DNA from: Trebouxia sp. TZW2008
Lineage: Eukaryota; Chlorophyta; Trebouxiophyceae; Trebouxiales; Trebouxiaceae
Reading direction: 5' to 3'
NCBI GenBank assembly: GCA_002118135.1
Contig: BDIU01000052.1
Span: 124,001 to 188,000 of the forward strand
DNA: 64,000 bases
Translations under genes and position numbers: made by a program
Shown here: positions 1-12,637 of the stretch, piece by piece
Layout: each line of letters starts with the position of its first letter
Position numbering within the stretch: the first letter of the stretch is position 1
Notes under the pieces: generated by a model
What the model saw: the letters and a program-made list of their open reading frames with translations, nothing else
Database searches by the model: none
Told to the model about the DNA's origin: nothing

Positions 1-228
1 CGTGAATTTGTTGCAATGAGAAGGATGCAGCTGGATACGCTCACAAACAGTCAAGTGTTGTTATCTGTTTTGCTGTGAGTCATGACCGACACTGCACAGA
101 GCAGCCAGTAGGGCTTCTGTCTTGTATCAAGACAAAGTTTATCAAATTCAACAGCAGCATAATTATTGTTATGAGCAATAGTCCACTTAGAGTATTGTCA
201 GACTTGTTACTATTACTAAGCAGTGTAC

Positions 229-3200
229 CTGCTGATTCCACCACATAGCTGTCCACAACGTCCTCAACCGGCATCAGGTAGTGCTCTACCTCTTCCTCGG
301 TAAAGACCGGAAACAGAGCGTACTTCTGGAGGTATGTGCTTAGCAAGCGAGTCACCTGCAGGCATGTACACCATTCACAATGATGTATTGCTTGTTTTAC
401 AACAAGCACTGGGTATGTGTAACACAATGCCTGTCTGACCTGCACTGTGCCTTGTAGTCATCACTGATTATTGTCAATTTAATCGGCTGTTGACACCAGC
501 TTGCTAGCAAGAACAGCGCTCCATTCCTCACCAATTGTTCACACAAGCTCGCTAGCAGCCATGGCAGCTCCGCATACATAGAGTATGCAGCTATGCATGC
601 TGAGCAGGCAAGCCACGCAGACATGCAACAATAGTGCAGTGTCGACTCAATATGAGGAGACTCTTCTTGTCAGGAACCAAGCATTGCATTCTGACTGCAT
701 TGGTCCTTTTGAGTGAGGGCAAGGTGATGTACAAACCTTTTCCTTGATCATAAATACAGTCATCGCAAAAAGTAAACACTTCATCGCCAACATGTGCAAT
801 GCAGGACATGAATGCGCACAAGAGCTCATGTATCAGGCTGCCTATGTACACGTATGGCAGGGCCAGCAACAGAAACGCAAGACCTCAGTACAACAAATGT
901 TTGCATTATCTCAGGCGGTCCTTCCAGGCCTGGCTTGTCACAGTATGAGAGGCACAAATTGACTGTCTGAGATATCGCCAGCATGATTTGCAACACAACG
1001 AGCTAGGCGCCTGTTCAACGCCTGTGATACTGGCATGGCCAAAGCCCACAGCAAGTTTGGCCTGCTGCCGCATGCATGCATTGATGTCAACATGCAATGT
1101 TTGCTGAGGGCATCACAGGATCGCTTTTGGGCAGATCAACATCACGTGCAGGAAGACCCCAAATACTAGTATCTGACAGCTTTAGATCCACTTGAATTGT
1201 GCCAGGATTTAGGTTGCTTGCAGTCTGAGTCACTGGACGTCATCAGGCCCTGCTGTCTACCTGTAGTATCTTTCACTGTCTAAGGGTCTGGCATCACGCA
1301 GGATCAATGCTTTTGAAGATTTGAGTTATGTTTTCAGTTATGGCCATCTCAAACACATATGCCGCTGCCTCTTAGCACTCACTGACCTGTGGGATGTCTT
1401 TTTTCTGTAGAGGTCTGATGCCTGGGGTTCTGGGCTTGTCCGGCAGCTTGTACAGCTTCAAAGTGCGCGCCATGGTCATCCGAGGCTGCAAACAATTTTC
1501 CATCAATCAATTAGATCAATCGATCAACACGTCAATCAGTCAGGCATTCAATCATCCAAGCAAGCAAGATCGGGCGCTGTTGACAACGGAGCTATATTTC
1601 TGTCGTCCTCTTCTAAAAGTAAGCAAGAAGTTGGTAGACATGATTAAATTTGAGAGCAAGGCGCAGCAGGTGACGATTTGAAACAGCATGCTGTCAATGA
1701 TGCAGCTACTTTTATTCTCTACATGCAACATTATTCGCAACAGGTGCATCAGCATGTGCTTGCCTGCAGCCTGGAGAAGCCGACAGAGATGAGCTTCTTG
1801 GGGTTGAGGGAGCGGTGCCAGTACTGTGTGGTGGAGACGGGCTTTGGCAGCACGGCGCCTGCGGTGTAGGCTGCTTGCCAGATGTTGCACAGGTTCACCC
1901 GCCTTGTCACCTCCTGCATGCACATAACGCCCTTTTGAAGGTACAGCCTCTGGATGTCAAGACTGCATTTGTCTTGAGGACAATTTTGTTGCATTGGTTT
2001 GGCCTGACATTGCAGTGAAAACGTAGCTGTTGTATCCCATTTGCGTTATTCTGAGAAAACATGCCCCACACCAAGTGCTCTTACATCAATAGCTCTCTGT
2101 ACTTCATGCAGATGTGCAACTACTGAGGATATGCCTGGACTGAGGCATTGCCTCTTTCAATGATACCTCACTGAGGTGCGCGAGGGATGCAACAAGTGGA
2201 GCATCTGATACAGTGTCAGCAGCGTGCACATTTTACACTGTGACTGACCATGTATGGAAAAATCAGATCATGCTGCTGAAAACAGAAGCAGTTGTGGCTG
2301 CTGGACTGTGGACGCTCAAACACTCCTGTGCGGTGAAAAGATCAATCACCTTGATAAGCAAAGGCGTCAGCCTCTTGCTACGTAGCTTCTTGTGCACACA
2401 CAGGAAGTTGATCTCTACCATGCCGCTGGTGTTCCCTCGTATGCAAATGGTTGCTGGCACAGCTGCAAACATACAGTGCAAGTCAATAGTTCAATAGCAA
2501 ACATTTACCAAATCGATCAAATGTCAACATTTCATGTAAGTGATGAGGGAGCTGCCTGGAGCCGCGACGCAGCAGCAGGCATAGCTTAGGCAGTGTAAAA
2601 TATGTCTCAGAGGAAGCAGACACAGGAAATTTTCCAGCAGGTATATGCGCAAACATAGATTGTTTATAGATGCGAGGAATTCAAGCAGGCTATGGCACAG
2701 CGTCAGGACAGACCTTTGCTGTACCTGTAATGAAGCCAACAAGCTTGTTGTTGCCCTTGACCCTCACTCCTATGTGCCATTCTTGTTTGTAGCCAGGCGG
2801 CTGCAATGCCCACTGCAGAAAGTTGTGTGTGTACTTGAACCTGCAGCAAGCAATCACTAAAGGAAAGCGACTTCGCAAAGAGTGTGTCAGAGCTTAGTTG
2901 CACGACAGCCAAGCAACACATGATCACAAGAAGCAAGAGATGTTTGTGGCGGCCTGTCATCCTCCATGCATGTGCAAAGCTAAAGAGCACGTGAGCAATG
3001 TCTCACAATCAATGTGAAAAATCGTACCTGAACATGGCGTCATCGTCTTCAACATAGTTCATCATCAAGAGGTCGTAGATCTGCAAACAGACATTGCAGT
3101 TTGTCTGGAGACCAGTTTGAATGTCACGTATGTTGCAGCAACAGGTGTGACAAGACCAACCTCTTTGACAACATCGTTGTTGTTGATGTCGCACTGACAC

Positions 3201-3679
3201 CAAAAGAATCTGCAAGCAACAATCTCAGCATCAGCAGTATGCAGATGTGCTTGCAGCAAATGAATCAGCTGAGGGCTGGTCCTGCTGTGCTTTTGTGATG
3301 GCCTACGTGTCTGGTAAAGGGTATGGTTCCTGTCTCACATCCTGCACAGTTTTGGGAGCATCTATCGGCCCGTCTTCTTGCTGCACCAGATTGAAATGTT
3401 TGAGACAACTTTGACACGTCGGGACCCTGCTTGCGCGTCTGCATGCACCGTTCGCACCGGCACTTTGCTGGGATCTTCGTTAAACTGCGTTACAGGCTGT
3501 GTTTCCCAGAACTCGTATTGCTCTTTCATGCCCTGCTTGTGCTGGTGCATTGCCATGGCTTGCAGCATGCTTTTGATGTCATCAGCTTGATTCGGCCCCG
3601 GCTTGCGCTCGGCTTTGACAATCTGCTGATCACCGTTTGCAGCATCCTGTCGCGAGGAGCCTGCCTGATCATCCGCCAT
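229..3679 (-). CDS. NMT: Glycylpeptide N-myristoyltransferase, 3' end cut by window edge
   Basis: Transfers myristate from myristoyl-CoA to N-terminal glycine of cytosolic proteins. Nine exons are readable: 3458-3679, 3307-3380, 3161-3209, 3028-3080, 2725-2840, 2351-2468, 1764-1913, 1387-1485 and 229-355. The start is the ATG at 3679 (MADDQAG); a TTG 12 bases upstream is ignored. Family landmarks appear in order: [23 protein letters not shown], the acyl-CoA-site stretch [36 protein letters not shown], and [11 protein letters not shown]. The catalytic C-terminal part (after VVES) must lie left of base 1. Intron 7 appears to have a GC donor (CAG|GCAAGC), because the reading frame continues correctly only there. 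The motif order and spacing match the plant/animal family without gaps, so the identification is firm; only the missing 3' exons are unknown. Confidence 0.95.
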
Positions 3680-4751
3680 GCTGGATGTCAACGCAGGACC
3701 TCAAGACAGCTTTGACTCTGTGCGACGGCGGCAGAAAACGCCCGCAAAGTCCGTAACAGCGCAAAATTTGGCTTGCAAGGGTACCACTTCAAGCTGATCT
3801 GTCTACAACGAAAACGACAGAAGCGGCACGTCGAGAGGACGACACAGCTGCGATCTTCAGGACGTCAGATCGCGTGAGCTGTGGCTTGATGCACAACACT
3901 TCAAACGCAAGCAAGCGAACAAAGTGAATCAAACCAGCAGAGACTGGTGCCCTAACTTAGGCTAATGCATATTTTCCTACCCTAGCATGCATGGCCTGTG
4001 CATGGCCTTTGCATGCATGTTATTGGTGCATCGACAGCAATTTACAACCAGCACTGCCAACGCGGACTCAGCCGCAGAATGGCACGAGCAGTCTCCAACA
4101 AAATGGAAAGCACAGATCTCTTGTGTATGTGTGCGCGCATTGGCGTAACCTTGGTTAGGACAGCAGAGGACTCTGAGCACTCATGCAACATCAACGGTTG
4201 CGTGTTACACCGAATGTCATTTGGAAGCACATTTTCGAATTGGCAGATGCAAGATGAAACAACTGCAAGGACTTGTGCTGAAGGCGACCTTGTCAAAACT
4301 GAGATGTAATTTGCTTTTCCGGTGACAGCAGCATGTTCCGGATGCAGACATCTTCCTTCACAGTAGGAGTACTAATGAGAGCTTTGATGAAAGCTGCTTA
4401 AATCTAGCCTGAGCTAGGAGCAGCAGTATTGAGCAGGCCTCTACAGGGCCTCTGAAGATCCGGGGTCTGCCCACACTGTGTGTGCAGGTTTATAGGGGTT
4501 GCAGGCCTGCTAGGGCAGTTTGTGTGGGCTACACTAGTAATGTACTGATATTGATGCAATTTTGTGTGGGGTGCCTGCGATTTTGGGTGCTCCCCCCCCC
4601 AGGGGCAGCGGGGAGTGTAAAGGCCTGGTATTGAGCTGTTCTTCATTTTGCTGCGGCCATCTTGCTCCTCTTCCTCATGTTAGTCATCTAGGCTCACTCC
4701 GCACGGTTCTCTTATTGCTCGCTGTGCGATGCTGCCGTTGTCGGTGGTGCA
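3680..4751. other. Intergenic, divergent promoter region
   Basis: About 1.07 kb between the divergent N-myristoyltransferase and ESSS-subunit starts. It must hold both promoters and 5' UTRs. I see no convincing conserved coding sequence. A short homopolymer of nine C at about 4594-4602 is the only low-complexity tract. Confidence 0.6.
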
Positions 4752-5262
4752 ATGTCATTGCTGAGGAGAGCGTCCACGAGCGCCTTAAGAAATTTCAAGC
4801 CCAAAGCAGAGCACTCCGAGGGCAGCTTCTTCGATCAGGGAAAGCAGACAGGCAGGAACGGATATCTGTTTGGAGAAACTCCTCCACCACCCGGTCAGAG
4901 GCGCAAGTGGGAATCATGGGAGGCTCCCTGGTACGTGCTTGCATTGCCGTATTGCGATGCACTCGTTTCTGTCGGTGTGCAGCGGCAAAAGATAGCTGAA
5001 CATCTGCATGGGTGACTCACATGCTATCCGCTTTCCCTTGTTGCACGCATTCATGTGCGCACCAAGATTGCAAAGACTGATTGCGATTTCTGGCTTGTGT
5101 TTTTCTACGTAACATATGATCACAGCTCACGAATGCTGCAGGTACACGATGCTAGCAGGAGCCATCGTGATCTTGGGTCTAGGCCTGCCCTCTAGACCAG
5201 ACACCAGCATGATGACCTGGGCAAAGCGACAAGCCAAGAAAGAGCTTGACGAGCAAGGCTGA
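4752..5262 (+). CDS. Mitochondrial complex I ESSS-type (NDUFB11-like) subunit
   Basis: Small accessory subunit of the membrane arm of NADH:ubiquinone oxidoreductase. Two exons, 4752-4930 and 5142-5262, join in phase (CCC TG|G TAC) to give 99 residues ending at the TGA at 5260-5262. Residues 1-15 (MSLLRRASTSALRNF) look like a mitochondrial presequence. The family word NGYLFGETPPPPGQRRKWESWE lies around residues 36-57, shown here in parts: NGYLFGE, PPPPGQRRKWESWE. It is followed by one hydrophobic segment (AGAIVILGLGLPS) and a charged tail (RPDTSMMTWAKRQ), as in plant ESSS proteins. The short length fits the plant and algal family. Assignment rests on the PPPPGQxRKWExWE motif plus a single membrane span. 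Confidence 0.75.
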
Positions 5263-6129
5263 TAGTATATCAGGTTTCCTTGTCAGCGAGTAACGCATTT
5301 TGAGGGTACACAATGATTCAGCACGTATATCAATGCAAGCAGCCATTTGGCATTTGGCTGCTCTTTACATGATGAGTAGAAGGCTCATCAGATGACAAGG
5401 CGCTGCAGACATCAGTCCGGCCATGCATGACCTTGCTTCATCAGGTTCATCTGTCCTGCAGCCTATTAGCTGACACTTTTAGTGCTTGAAAAAGTGACAG
5501 TATCGTTGGAGGGTCTCTGTGTGTTTCATCCTTGGAGCGCGGCCGGGTCAGCATTGATCTGTGCTATTAAGTGGTTCTTTTTCCCCAGTCATTGTCAGAA
5601 CTGGTATGTATGCTTACCTGGCCATCATGAACCAATTTGAAAGTCCAGACATGGTGCTACACCAGGGCAAGCAATGTAGAACGCACACAGACGTTCAACT
5701 AGCTCTAGCTGCGAGCTGTTCCTTGCAATTGCCTGGTGTTACACAGTATATCTGCCGCTTGCAGGGTCGCAAACCCGTTGATCAATGGACAAAACAAACC
5801 GCTCCCATGCAAACATGCTGTACATTGCCCATGTACAAGATCAACGATGACATCATGATCTAACTAGCACAACTGAGTGGATGCACTCTGCACATTCAAG
5901 TCTTCCAGGAGCTTCTAAGCTTGTCTCTACGCATAGTGATACATATGCAGCACCAACACGGAATAGTAAAGCGTTGTACAACGAATGCAATGTACCATAT
6001 GGTACAAATTCAAATGATGTTCGGACAATTGTGAGCGCTTCCAGCAGGAGACTGCATGCCTGTGAACTTTGAGACATCAGTGACTCAATAGCTGAGGCAC
6101 AGGGCAGCATGGGGAAATGCCCTGCAGCT
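5263..6129. other. Intergenic between convergent genes
   Basis: Convergent 3' flanks of the ESSS-subunit gene and reductase A. No coding segment is supported. It contains a 14 bp perfect palindrome, gtaccatatggtac, at about 5992-6005. Confidence 0.5.
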
Positions 6130-6638
6130 CTAGGGGCTAATCTCAGGCTTGAGCTCAGGCTCATCCCAAAGATCCTCATATGTCTTGTAAGGACCATCTT
6201 TGTTCATGACAAAGGCACCATCAAAGTATTTGAGCTGAAACTTCTTCTGAGACAGGGCGGCATAGTCGGCTTTAGACAGGGTCCATCCCCAAGCACCTTG
6301 GTTCTCCTACACAATACCAGAATATCAATACAGAATGAACAAATTGAATAAATAAATTGTTACTCTACAAGTGACACAGCTTTGTGGCCTGAGCTCTGTA
6401 ATATTACGCCAGCTACAGCACAGGAGAATGACCACATGGCAATTTTGCTGTGCAATGCTCAAACTGATGACTAGCAGAGCCCGTGCTAAAAGCCGCACAC
6501 TTTGCAAGCTTCCGGGATGCAGCTACACAGACGTTCACTGGAGCTCAATCCAGCTGATTTTGCGCTTGTTACACAGTCAACACATAGATGACTAGCAGCA
6601 CTCGACAATGTGAAACACACAGTCTTGAAGCAGCTGAT

Positions 6639-6680
<42 letters not shown>

Positions 6681-9600
6681 AGCAGCAGTGGCATGTGTCA
6701 TAGGACTCATAAAGAGCTAGAAATTAAACACATTTGCCTGGCACAATTGCTGCAGCTTTTTATGTTCTTCTTCGGCATTCATCGGTCTTGAGCTTGTTGT
6801 TTGTATCTACTTCACAGCCCAGACATGCTTTCTAGGACTATTGTACGTGAATTTCCATGATGAGAGACGCTACAGGGCTGAAAACGAATCACTGATCTTA
6901 CTGCTGACATGAGCTGACATTGACCTCAATGGCCCATTTGCGCACCTGACTGTGCTCTGCTTTGCTGCTCTTGGGAATGACAGAAGTGCCATGTTGAAGG
7001 CCCCATCTCAGCAACGTCTGTGCCACCGTCTTGCCATTCCTCTTGGCAATCTCAGCCACTTCAGGATCCTGCAACAGCAAAGCAGCAATTTATCAAATTA
7101 TGTCAACTACCTGCTGTAAGAACTACGCAGCTGCAATTTTTGCATTGCAACTGCAGTGGTACTTCAGTCAATAATGAGTATTGACAGTACAATCAATGGC
7201 TAGTTTCATGGTTCTCGATGCAGTCATGATATGGCGGACATCCTGCACTGTGATGCAAACACAGCCGTTAGAGCTTGACACTCCCTAGATCATCCAAAAG
7301 CGGGTTTGGCACTTTCCTATACATCAGATGCTGTGTGGCACAAACCCATGACCTGCAGAGTTATGCCAGACATTGAACGACACTGGATTGGCTGATTGAT
7401 GACGTGCAGATTGGCTCTTGTGGGGCAGCAGCCAGTCAACATTCATACTGAACAGATTTGGTATGTTGTAATTGTCACACACTCTTTACACATTGACAGA
7501 ATTGTCAGTGTGCAGGTTTGATTGCCATTGGGCAGCAGCTGGGTAGGTCATTCAGTCTCTTGAGCAGGTTTGGCACCTTTTGGCTTGCTGATGTACTGCA
7601 AATGTCATTGACTGGCTGATCAATACCATGCAAATTCTGCTGACACAGGGCAGCAGCCGCTGAGTGACAATCAGTTCACCTTGTGCACAATCTGGCCTGC
7701 TGAGGTTACGATTCCATGCGACACTACAGATGATTAGCCAATATTTGTCCACAATCATTCACAGCAGCCAATAAGTGTTGATTGCTCCAGTACATACCTA
7801 GCTGGGCCTGCTGAGCCTGTCTAGCACACGTTCAAAACAAAGTGAATGCATAGCTGTTGATCATTACCTTGAGCAGGTATGGCGCCTTCTTGCCTGCAGG
7901 GTTAAGATGCCATGAGACATCAGCTAATAGTCATAAACATTCATTGACAGCAGCCGATGTTACTTCATATGAGTGTCAGTCAATACCTTGAGCAGGTTTG
8001 GTGGCTTCTTGCCTGCTGGATTACAATGCCATGGGACAGCAGCCAATGTTTAACAAGCGCAAGTGATTAGTTGAGGAAGGTAGGTAAAAGTCAATCATTA
8101 CCTTGAGCAGTTTTGGCACCTTCTTGACTGCTGAGGCCATAGTACCATAGGGCATCACTGATGATCAACCAATACTTGTCAATAATCAACAACAGCAACC
8201 AACAGTTTTCAGTATGTACCTTGAGCAGATTTGGGACCTTCTTGCCTGCTGAGGCCATGGTCCCAGGGCTGCTTAGAGGGGCATAGGCTGTCACATGGAT
8301 ACCCTGCTTCTGATGCCACTCAAGCAAGCGATCGTTTCTGAAGTGTGGATGGACTTCCACCTGAAATCAAACAGATATGAGGCACACTGATCAGAAGGAC
8401 AAGGCCAGGAGGGTGAGACGCTCAGAGGCATCACTACAACTGCTGAAAATCTTAGAAGCTGCTCTGGACACTTTCTTTATGCCTATGCAGCTTTGGCAAG
8501 GCAGCTGCTCCGGTGCGCAGGCTTGGCGTGTGAGTGATCTCAACACAGTGAACAAGGTGGTAATTGTCGCTTCTATGAGCTGCTAAGCTTTACAACAAAG
8601 TCTTCATACAAATGCACTATGTTTTGTAATAGCGTCAGTAGTCAGGAAGCCTTTCAAAGCCATTAGGTCGCATCAAGGTCTTCCATACATGCTAACTCAA
8701 GAGCCAACCACGATCCATGCCAACTCAGACTTGTGCCAATTTGGATCTGTGCCATCTGACTGCAGACAGTCCCAAGAAATAATTTGGCAGGGGCAGCAAA
8801 ACACACCTGGTTCACTGCAGGTTTGATGCGAGCATGCTTCAAAACCTCTGTGACTTTTTCAGGGCTGAAGTTGGACAATCCAATACTCCTGACAAGCCCC
8901 CTGTCCACTAAGTCCTCTAAGGCTGCCCAAGTCTCATTGAATGGTGGTGACACCTTGGGACCTATTTCCTGTGAGTTTGGCCTGCATGCAAGGCAATCAA
9001 CCAGCCTTTGTAACAGTTAAAATGCAATACGCCAGCAGTAAAGAATAACATATACAAATACATGTGAACTGCAATGTAAACCACGGAATGCGCAATATGC
9101 TGGCGCCAATGCATCAGGTGTGGTATGCAATTTTCAAAGTGTTCTGAAACGAGGATTGTGATGTTCCATGGATGGAAGGGAATGCCATGCACTGCTTTGC
9201 TGCGTTGAAAGCTTTGCAAATGTTCAGCCATGAACAAGGGCAAGGTTGCAGTTCCTTATAATTATTCATAAGCTTGCACACTGTGTGAGCTCATGTTATT
9301 ATACACTGTGAATTTCTATCTGGATGCAACAGTGCTGTGCTGCAGTGCTGATGGAATTGGTTTTCGTGCATCCTACCAATGAATGTGATAGAGGTCTAAG
9401 TAGTCTAGCTGCAGCTTTGATAGGCTAGCTGTAATTGTTGGCAAGACATCCTTGGCAGCATGATGGTTGTTGCCCAGCTTGGAAACAATGAAGAGGTCCT
9501 CGCGTTTGATCTTGCCATCCACAATGAGCTCTTGTATACCGCGCCCAATGAATTCTTCATTGCCATACAGCTCAGCATCGTCAATATGCTGCGATCAGCC

Positions 9601-10195
9601 GCGTTGCGGTGTAAGTTTTGATTACTGATGCAAAACTGCAGAGGCAGGAGGCACAGCGAGGTGCATGCTATCGTTTCGGGTTGCACAGAAGACCAAGGCT
9701 GTAGCAAAACAAGCATGCCTCGCACATGCACATGCGCAGAACGAGCTTTACCCGGAAGCCAGCTCGGATGGCTGCTTTCACAGCTTGAACGGCTTCTTCG
9801 CCTTTCGCGCCGGAAGAGCCCCATCCAAGCAGGGGAATGTAGTGACCAGAATTTAACTTGACATGTTGCCGCTGAGCTGTCATACCGCATTGGTGGAGTC
9901 GCCCCGACAGCGCATCTCTCAGGTTGAACTGGCCTACACGCATGCATTGCGCGTTGGACGCGTTGACCTTCACCTTTCTCGACAGCCTTCAAGTCAGCTG
10001 ATGCAATGGGCGTTTTAACCGTGACGATGTCGTCTACAAGCTGTGCGTGACGGACTGTGTGTATACAGAGCGGCATCCTGCTGGTGACATGCATACACAT
10101 AGTGCAGAGCTACCTATCGGTGAGCCGGTCAACACAATCACCAACAAGCCAGCCAGGCCTGTTGCGCTTAGTACAAGCGTTCTGCTTACGGCCAT
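6130..10195 (-). CDS. Membrane-anchored NADPH aldo-keto reductase, paralog A
   Basis: NADPH-dependent carbonyl reductase of the aldo-keto reductase superfamily; its substrate cannot be read from sequence. Eight exons: 10114-10195, 9974-10033, 9752-9876, 9377-9588, 8807-8981, 8220-8360, 6925-7068 and 6130-6306, summing to 372 codons with matching phases (371 aa). The N-terminus carries one hydrophobic segment ([18 protein letters not shown]), read as a signal anchor. The catalytic tetrad is present: Asp and Tyr in [11 protein letters not shown], Lys in [10 protein letters not shown], His in LYHIHW. The strand word GLSNFSPEK and the cofactor loop SVIPKSSKA are also intact. The start is taken at MAVSRTL; an in-frame ATG 63 bases upstream is possible. 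Intron 6 (7069-8219) is swollen by diverged copies of the preceding exon end. Its paralog lies 3.4 kb away on the same strand. Confidence 0.9.
6641..6676 (+). repeat. (CAG)12 microsatellite
   Basis: Twelve uninterrupted CAG units, followed by imperfect units to about 6689, within the last intron of reductase A (6307-6924). It is intronic on the minus strand, so not a polyglutamine tract. Confidence 0.95.
7545..8219 (+). repeat. Array of diverged exon 6 end copies in reductase A intron
   Basis: Inside intron 6 of reductase A, the last 25-55 bases of exon 6 plus its donor recur. The true junction is at 8220. Copies lie at about 8100-8150, 7985-8035, 7867-7910 and, more diverged, 7556-7600. The first three are spaced 116-118 bases apart. 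Each still reads as PNLLK-like code followed by a GT donor on the minus strand. Confidence 0.85.
7783..7832 (+). mobile_element. Short interspersed element, copy 1 (partial)
   Basis: A 50-base stretch, core attgctccagtacatacc, then agctgggcctgctgagcctg and tctagcacacg. It matches the copies at 22864-22939 (same strand) and 16303-16380 (opposite strand). This copy lacks most of the 5' part carrying the ggttcgaga word. It lies in an intron of reductase A. Confidence 0.6.
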
Positions 10196-11852
10196 GTTGT
10201 CTCCGGTGTGCCCGTTTCGCAATGCATAAAAGTCGTAAGCAAGCACGCGATCGCACACTCGCAGACCGGCATCGAAATCGTGGCGTTATGCCAACTCAAC
10301 TGTTGGCTCGTGATTGACCTTGCACAGGTGCCAGGGCAATGGATCATGCTGCTTCTGTGCTTGAAATCTGTTCCAAAGGTAGACTTGACACTTCGTGATC
10401 ATGCAGACAAATTTTGCTGACGAGCTTGAGCTTCGAATTCAGTTGTGCATTGCCAAACGCAATTTATTTATAAGTCATCATGACACTGTGTTGAAGCTAC
10501 TGCACAATACTGCTGACGTTTAGATCCCATGGTGCAGTATATACCTGGCTGTTGTGCTGTGCCCCAATGGCTGTGTTGCTGTTCGCATGCACTCTACAAT
10601 GGAAGCTATAGTCACTTTTGCTTGAGCAGCCTGAAGGTAGATAGAGGTATATAGCAGGGCATGCCCTCATTTCGCTAAGAGACTGACTGTTGAGGTCATT
10701 TGGCTTTCAAAGACCTTGTGACACTGCAGTGAGTATGCGTCAAGGCTTCCTACTAGAGTAGGCTTCCCGGGGTGCCTCGTTAGACAGAGGCTCACGTTAT
10801 GACGCCCAACGGCATAAACGTTTCTTTTTCCTGTTTGCTTGCGTCAGGACTTCTCACTGCAGTGTATGCATTCCGCTCAGCCAGTGCTTGCTAAGACTTG
10901 GTCAGGCTTGAGAGTGAGCCTACAATATATTGAGGTACAGGTTGGTGCCTTCCAGCATTGAACCAATGGTTGTTTCTCGCTCGCAGAGGCCTTCCCAAAA
11001 CACCTTTGTCAAGGTTCCGTCATGCTTGACAAGACAAAGCTTGAAAGCAGCTTGCAGCTTAGCGTGTAGCAGCTGTTGCAATACCTTCTTTGCCAGCAGA
11101 TCACTGCGCAATATGCCTCCATCGGTCTCCTACTGCCACTGTGTGCATTTGGTGCATCAAAGTCCCAACACCAAAGCAGCACAACCGATTGCGAAAGACA
11201 GTGTACAGTCTCAAACAGTACTAAAAAGATAAAATTGACTTGCATAGCATGCGCAATTAAGAGAGCACTCTGCACCCCATCTATAGTAACAGAATTGAGC
11301 TGTGACAGACCAGGGTAGAAGCAAAGTGTGCGTGGCAAGCATATGGCTCCGACAGCTGCAGGGCCATGAGAAGCGAACGCACAGTTTAATCCACAGACTT
11401 TCGTGAAGCTTTCAGGAATTCAAACTGACTGGGAGGCGGACGCAACAGCACACCAAAACAGTCGTGCAAAAGTGCCTCCGAGTCTTTTCACGATCGTTGT
11501 GCTGGACACACCGCTGCAGTGCCTGCCGAGTCTGCACGGCAAGCAGGCTCCCACAGATTTATCCCTCTGTGACTTGCTAGCTTACCGAGCCGCCCTTGTA
11601 GCCCTACGCTGGAAGGGCGTTTCTGGAAGCTATAGCTTGCAGGCATGCTTTCCCATCAGAATCTGCCGAGCAGATTGTGGAGACACCAAGGGCTTTGCTC
11701 AAAACAACACGTTTGAAGGACCTTTGGAGATTTGCTAGTTGCGACGCTTGACAGGTGAGTTTGCGGTGGACCTTCTGATGACGACTTCCGCTTGCTTGGA
11801 TTCACAGTTCAAATTATCGACTACCGATCTCAGGCTTCAAATGTTGCTGCAG

Positions 11853-11917
11853 GTCGTTTCTGCATGTCCTTTCTGCAGGTCCTTTCTGCAGGTCCTTTCT
11901 GCACGTCCTTTCTGCGG
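11853..11917 (+). repeat. 13 bp tandem repeat, five units
   Basis: Five consecutive units of gtcctttctgcag with single-base changes (gtcgtttctgcat, gtcctttctgcag twice, gtcctttctgcac, gtcctttctgcgg). It sits just upstream of the first copy of the larger tandem duplication. Confidence 0.9.
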
Positions 11918-11935
11918 GTAGCCGAGGGATTCTCT

Positions 11936-12243
11936 CATACAGGCTCGCTGGGTTCTGTCACCTTCCATCCTTGCCAGCTGCGGTACTGGCTTTTGTTCAA
12001 GGGCACAGGCCCTGCGCTGGTGAGCCTGGGCTTGCCCGATGGTGCCACGCAGTGGATGGTGCTCCTGGGCCAGGGCAGGTCTGCCAAGGATGGAACCAGC
12101 ACTACCAGGGACCAGTTGTCAAGGATCAGGCTTGCCTGTGAGACAGCAGTGTCGTGTGTGTGCTGAGTCCAAAGGGGTGGTCAGGCTGTAAGCCGTACCC
12201 CTGCGGCGTAACCTGCACTCCCTATGTGTGAGGGAGTGCAGGG
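11936..12243 (+). repeat. Tandem duplication, copy 1 (about 308 bp, 394 bp period)
   Basis: Begins catacaggctcgctgggttc and ends at the cctgcactccc...gtgcagggt segment. It matches 12330-12637 with few differences over its whole length. A plus-strand frame stays open through this copy (TFHPCQLRYWLLFKGTGPAL is part of it), but the same frame stops early in copy 2. No family was recognised. Confidence 0.9.
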
Positions 12244-12329
12244 TTGCAGCAGTGCCAAGTACTGACTGTGCTGCATTCACTCAAAAGTTGTTGCTGCAGG
12301 GTGTGATTGCAGGTGATTCAAGCTGTCTT

Positions 12330-12637
12330 CATACAGGCTCGCTGAGGTCTGTCACCTTCCATCCTTGCCAGCTGAAGTACTGGCTTTTGTTCAAGGGCAC
12401 AAGCCCTGCGCTGGTGAGCCCAGGCTTGCCTGATGGTGCCACGCAGTCGATGGTGTTCCTGGGCTAGGGCAGGTCTGCCAAGGATGGAACCAGCACTACC
12501 AGGGACCAGTTGTCAAGGACCAGGCTTGCCTGTGAGACAGCAGTGTCGAGTGTGTGTTGAGTCCAAAGGGGTGGTCAGGCTGTAAGCCGTACCCCTGCAG
12601 CGTAATCTGCACCTCCTTTTCATAGGGGTGCAGGGTC
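12330..12637 (+). repeat. Tandem duplication, copy 2
   Basis: Second copy of the 308 bp segment, offset 394 bases from copy 1. Its plus-strand frame is interrupted by a TAG where copy 1 has a sense codon (ggccag in copy 1, ggctag in copy 2). Together with lack of any known domain this argues against a functional coding role. Confidence 0.9.

Noticed and set aside
6486..6710. Poly-Ala and poly-Ser frames over the (CAG)12 tract
   Set aside because: The tract is intronic in reductase A; the frames are repeat translations.
10920..11111. Minus-strand frame of 63 codons (contains LCLVKHDGTLTKVFWEGL) in the reductase spacer
   Set aside because: It looks slightly protein-like but has no recognisable family, no convincing splice context and overlaps other open frames.
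11403..11738. Plus-strand frame of 111 codons
   Set aside because: It starts with GTG, lacks an ATG near the 5' end, and has no domain; probably chance.
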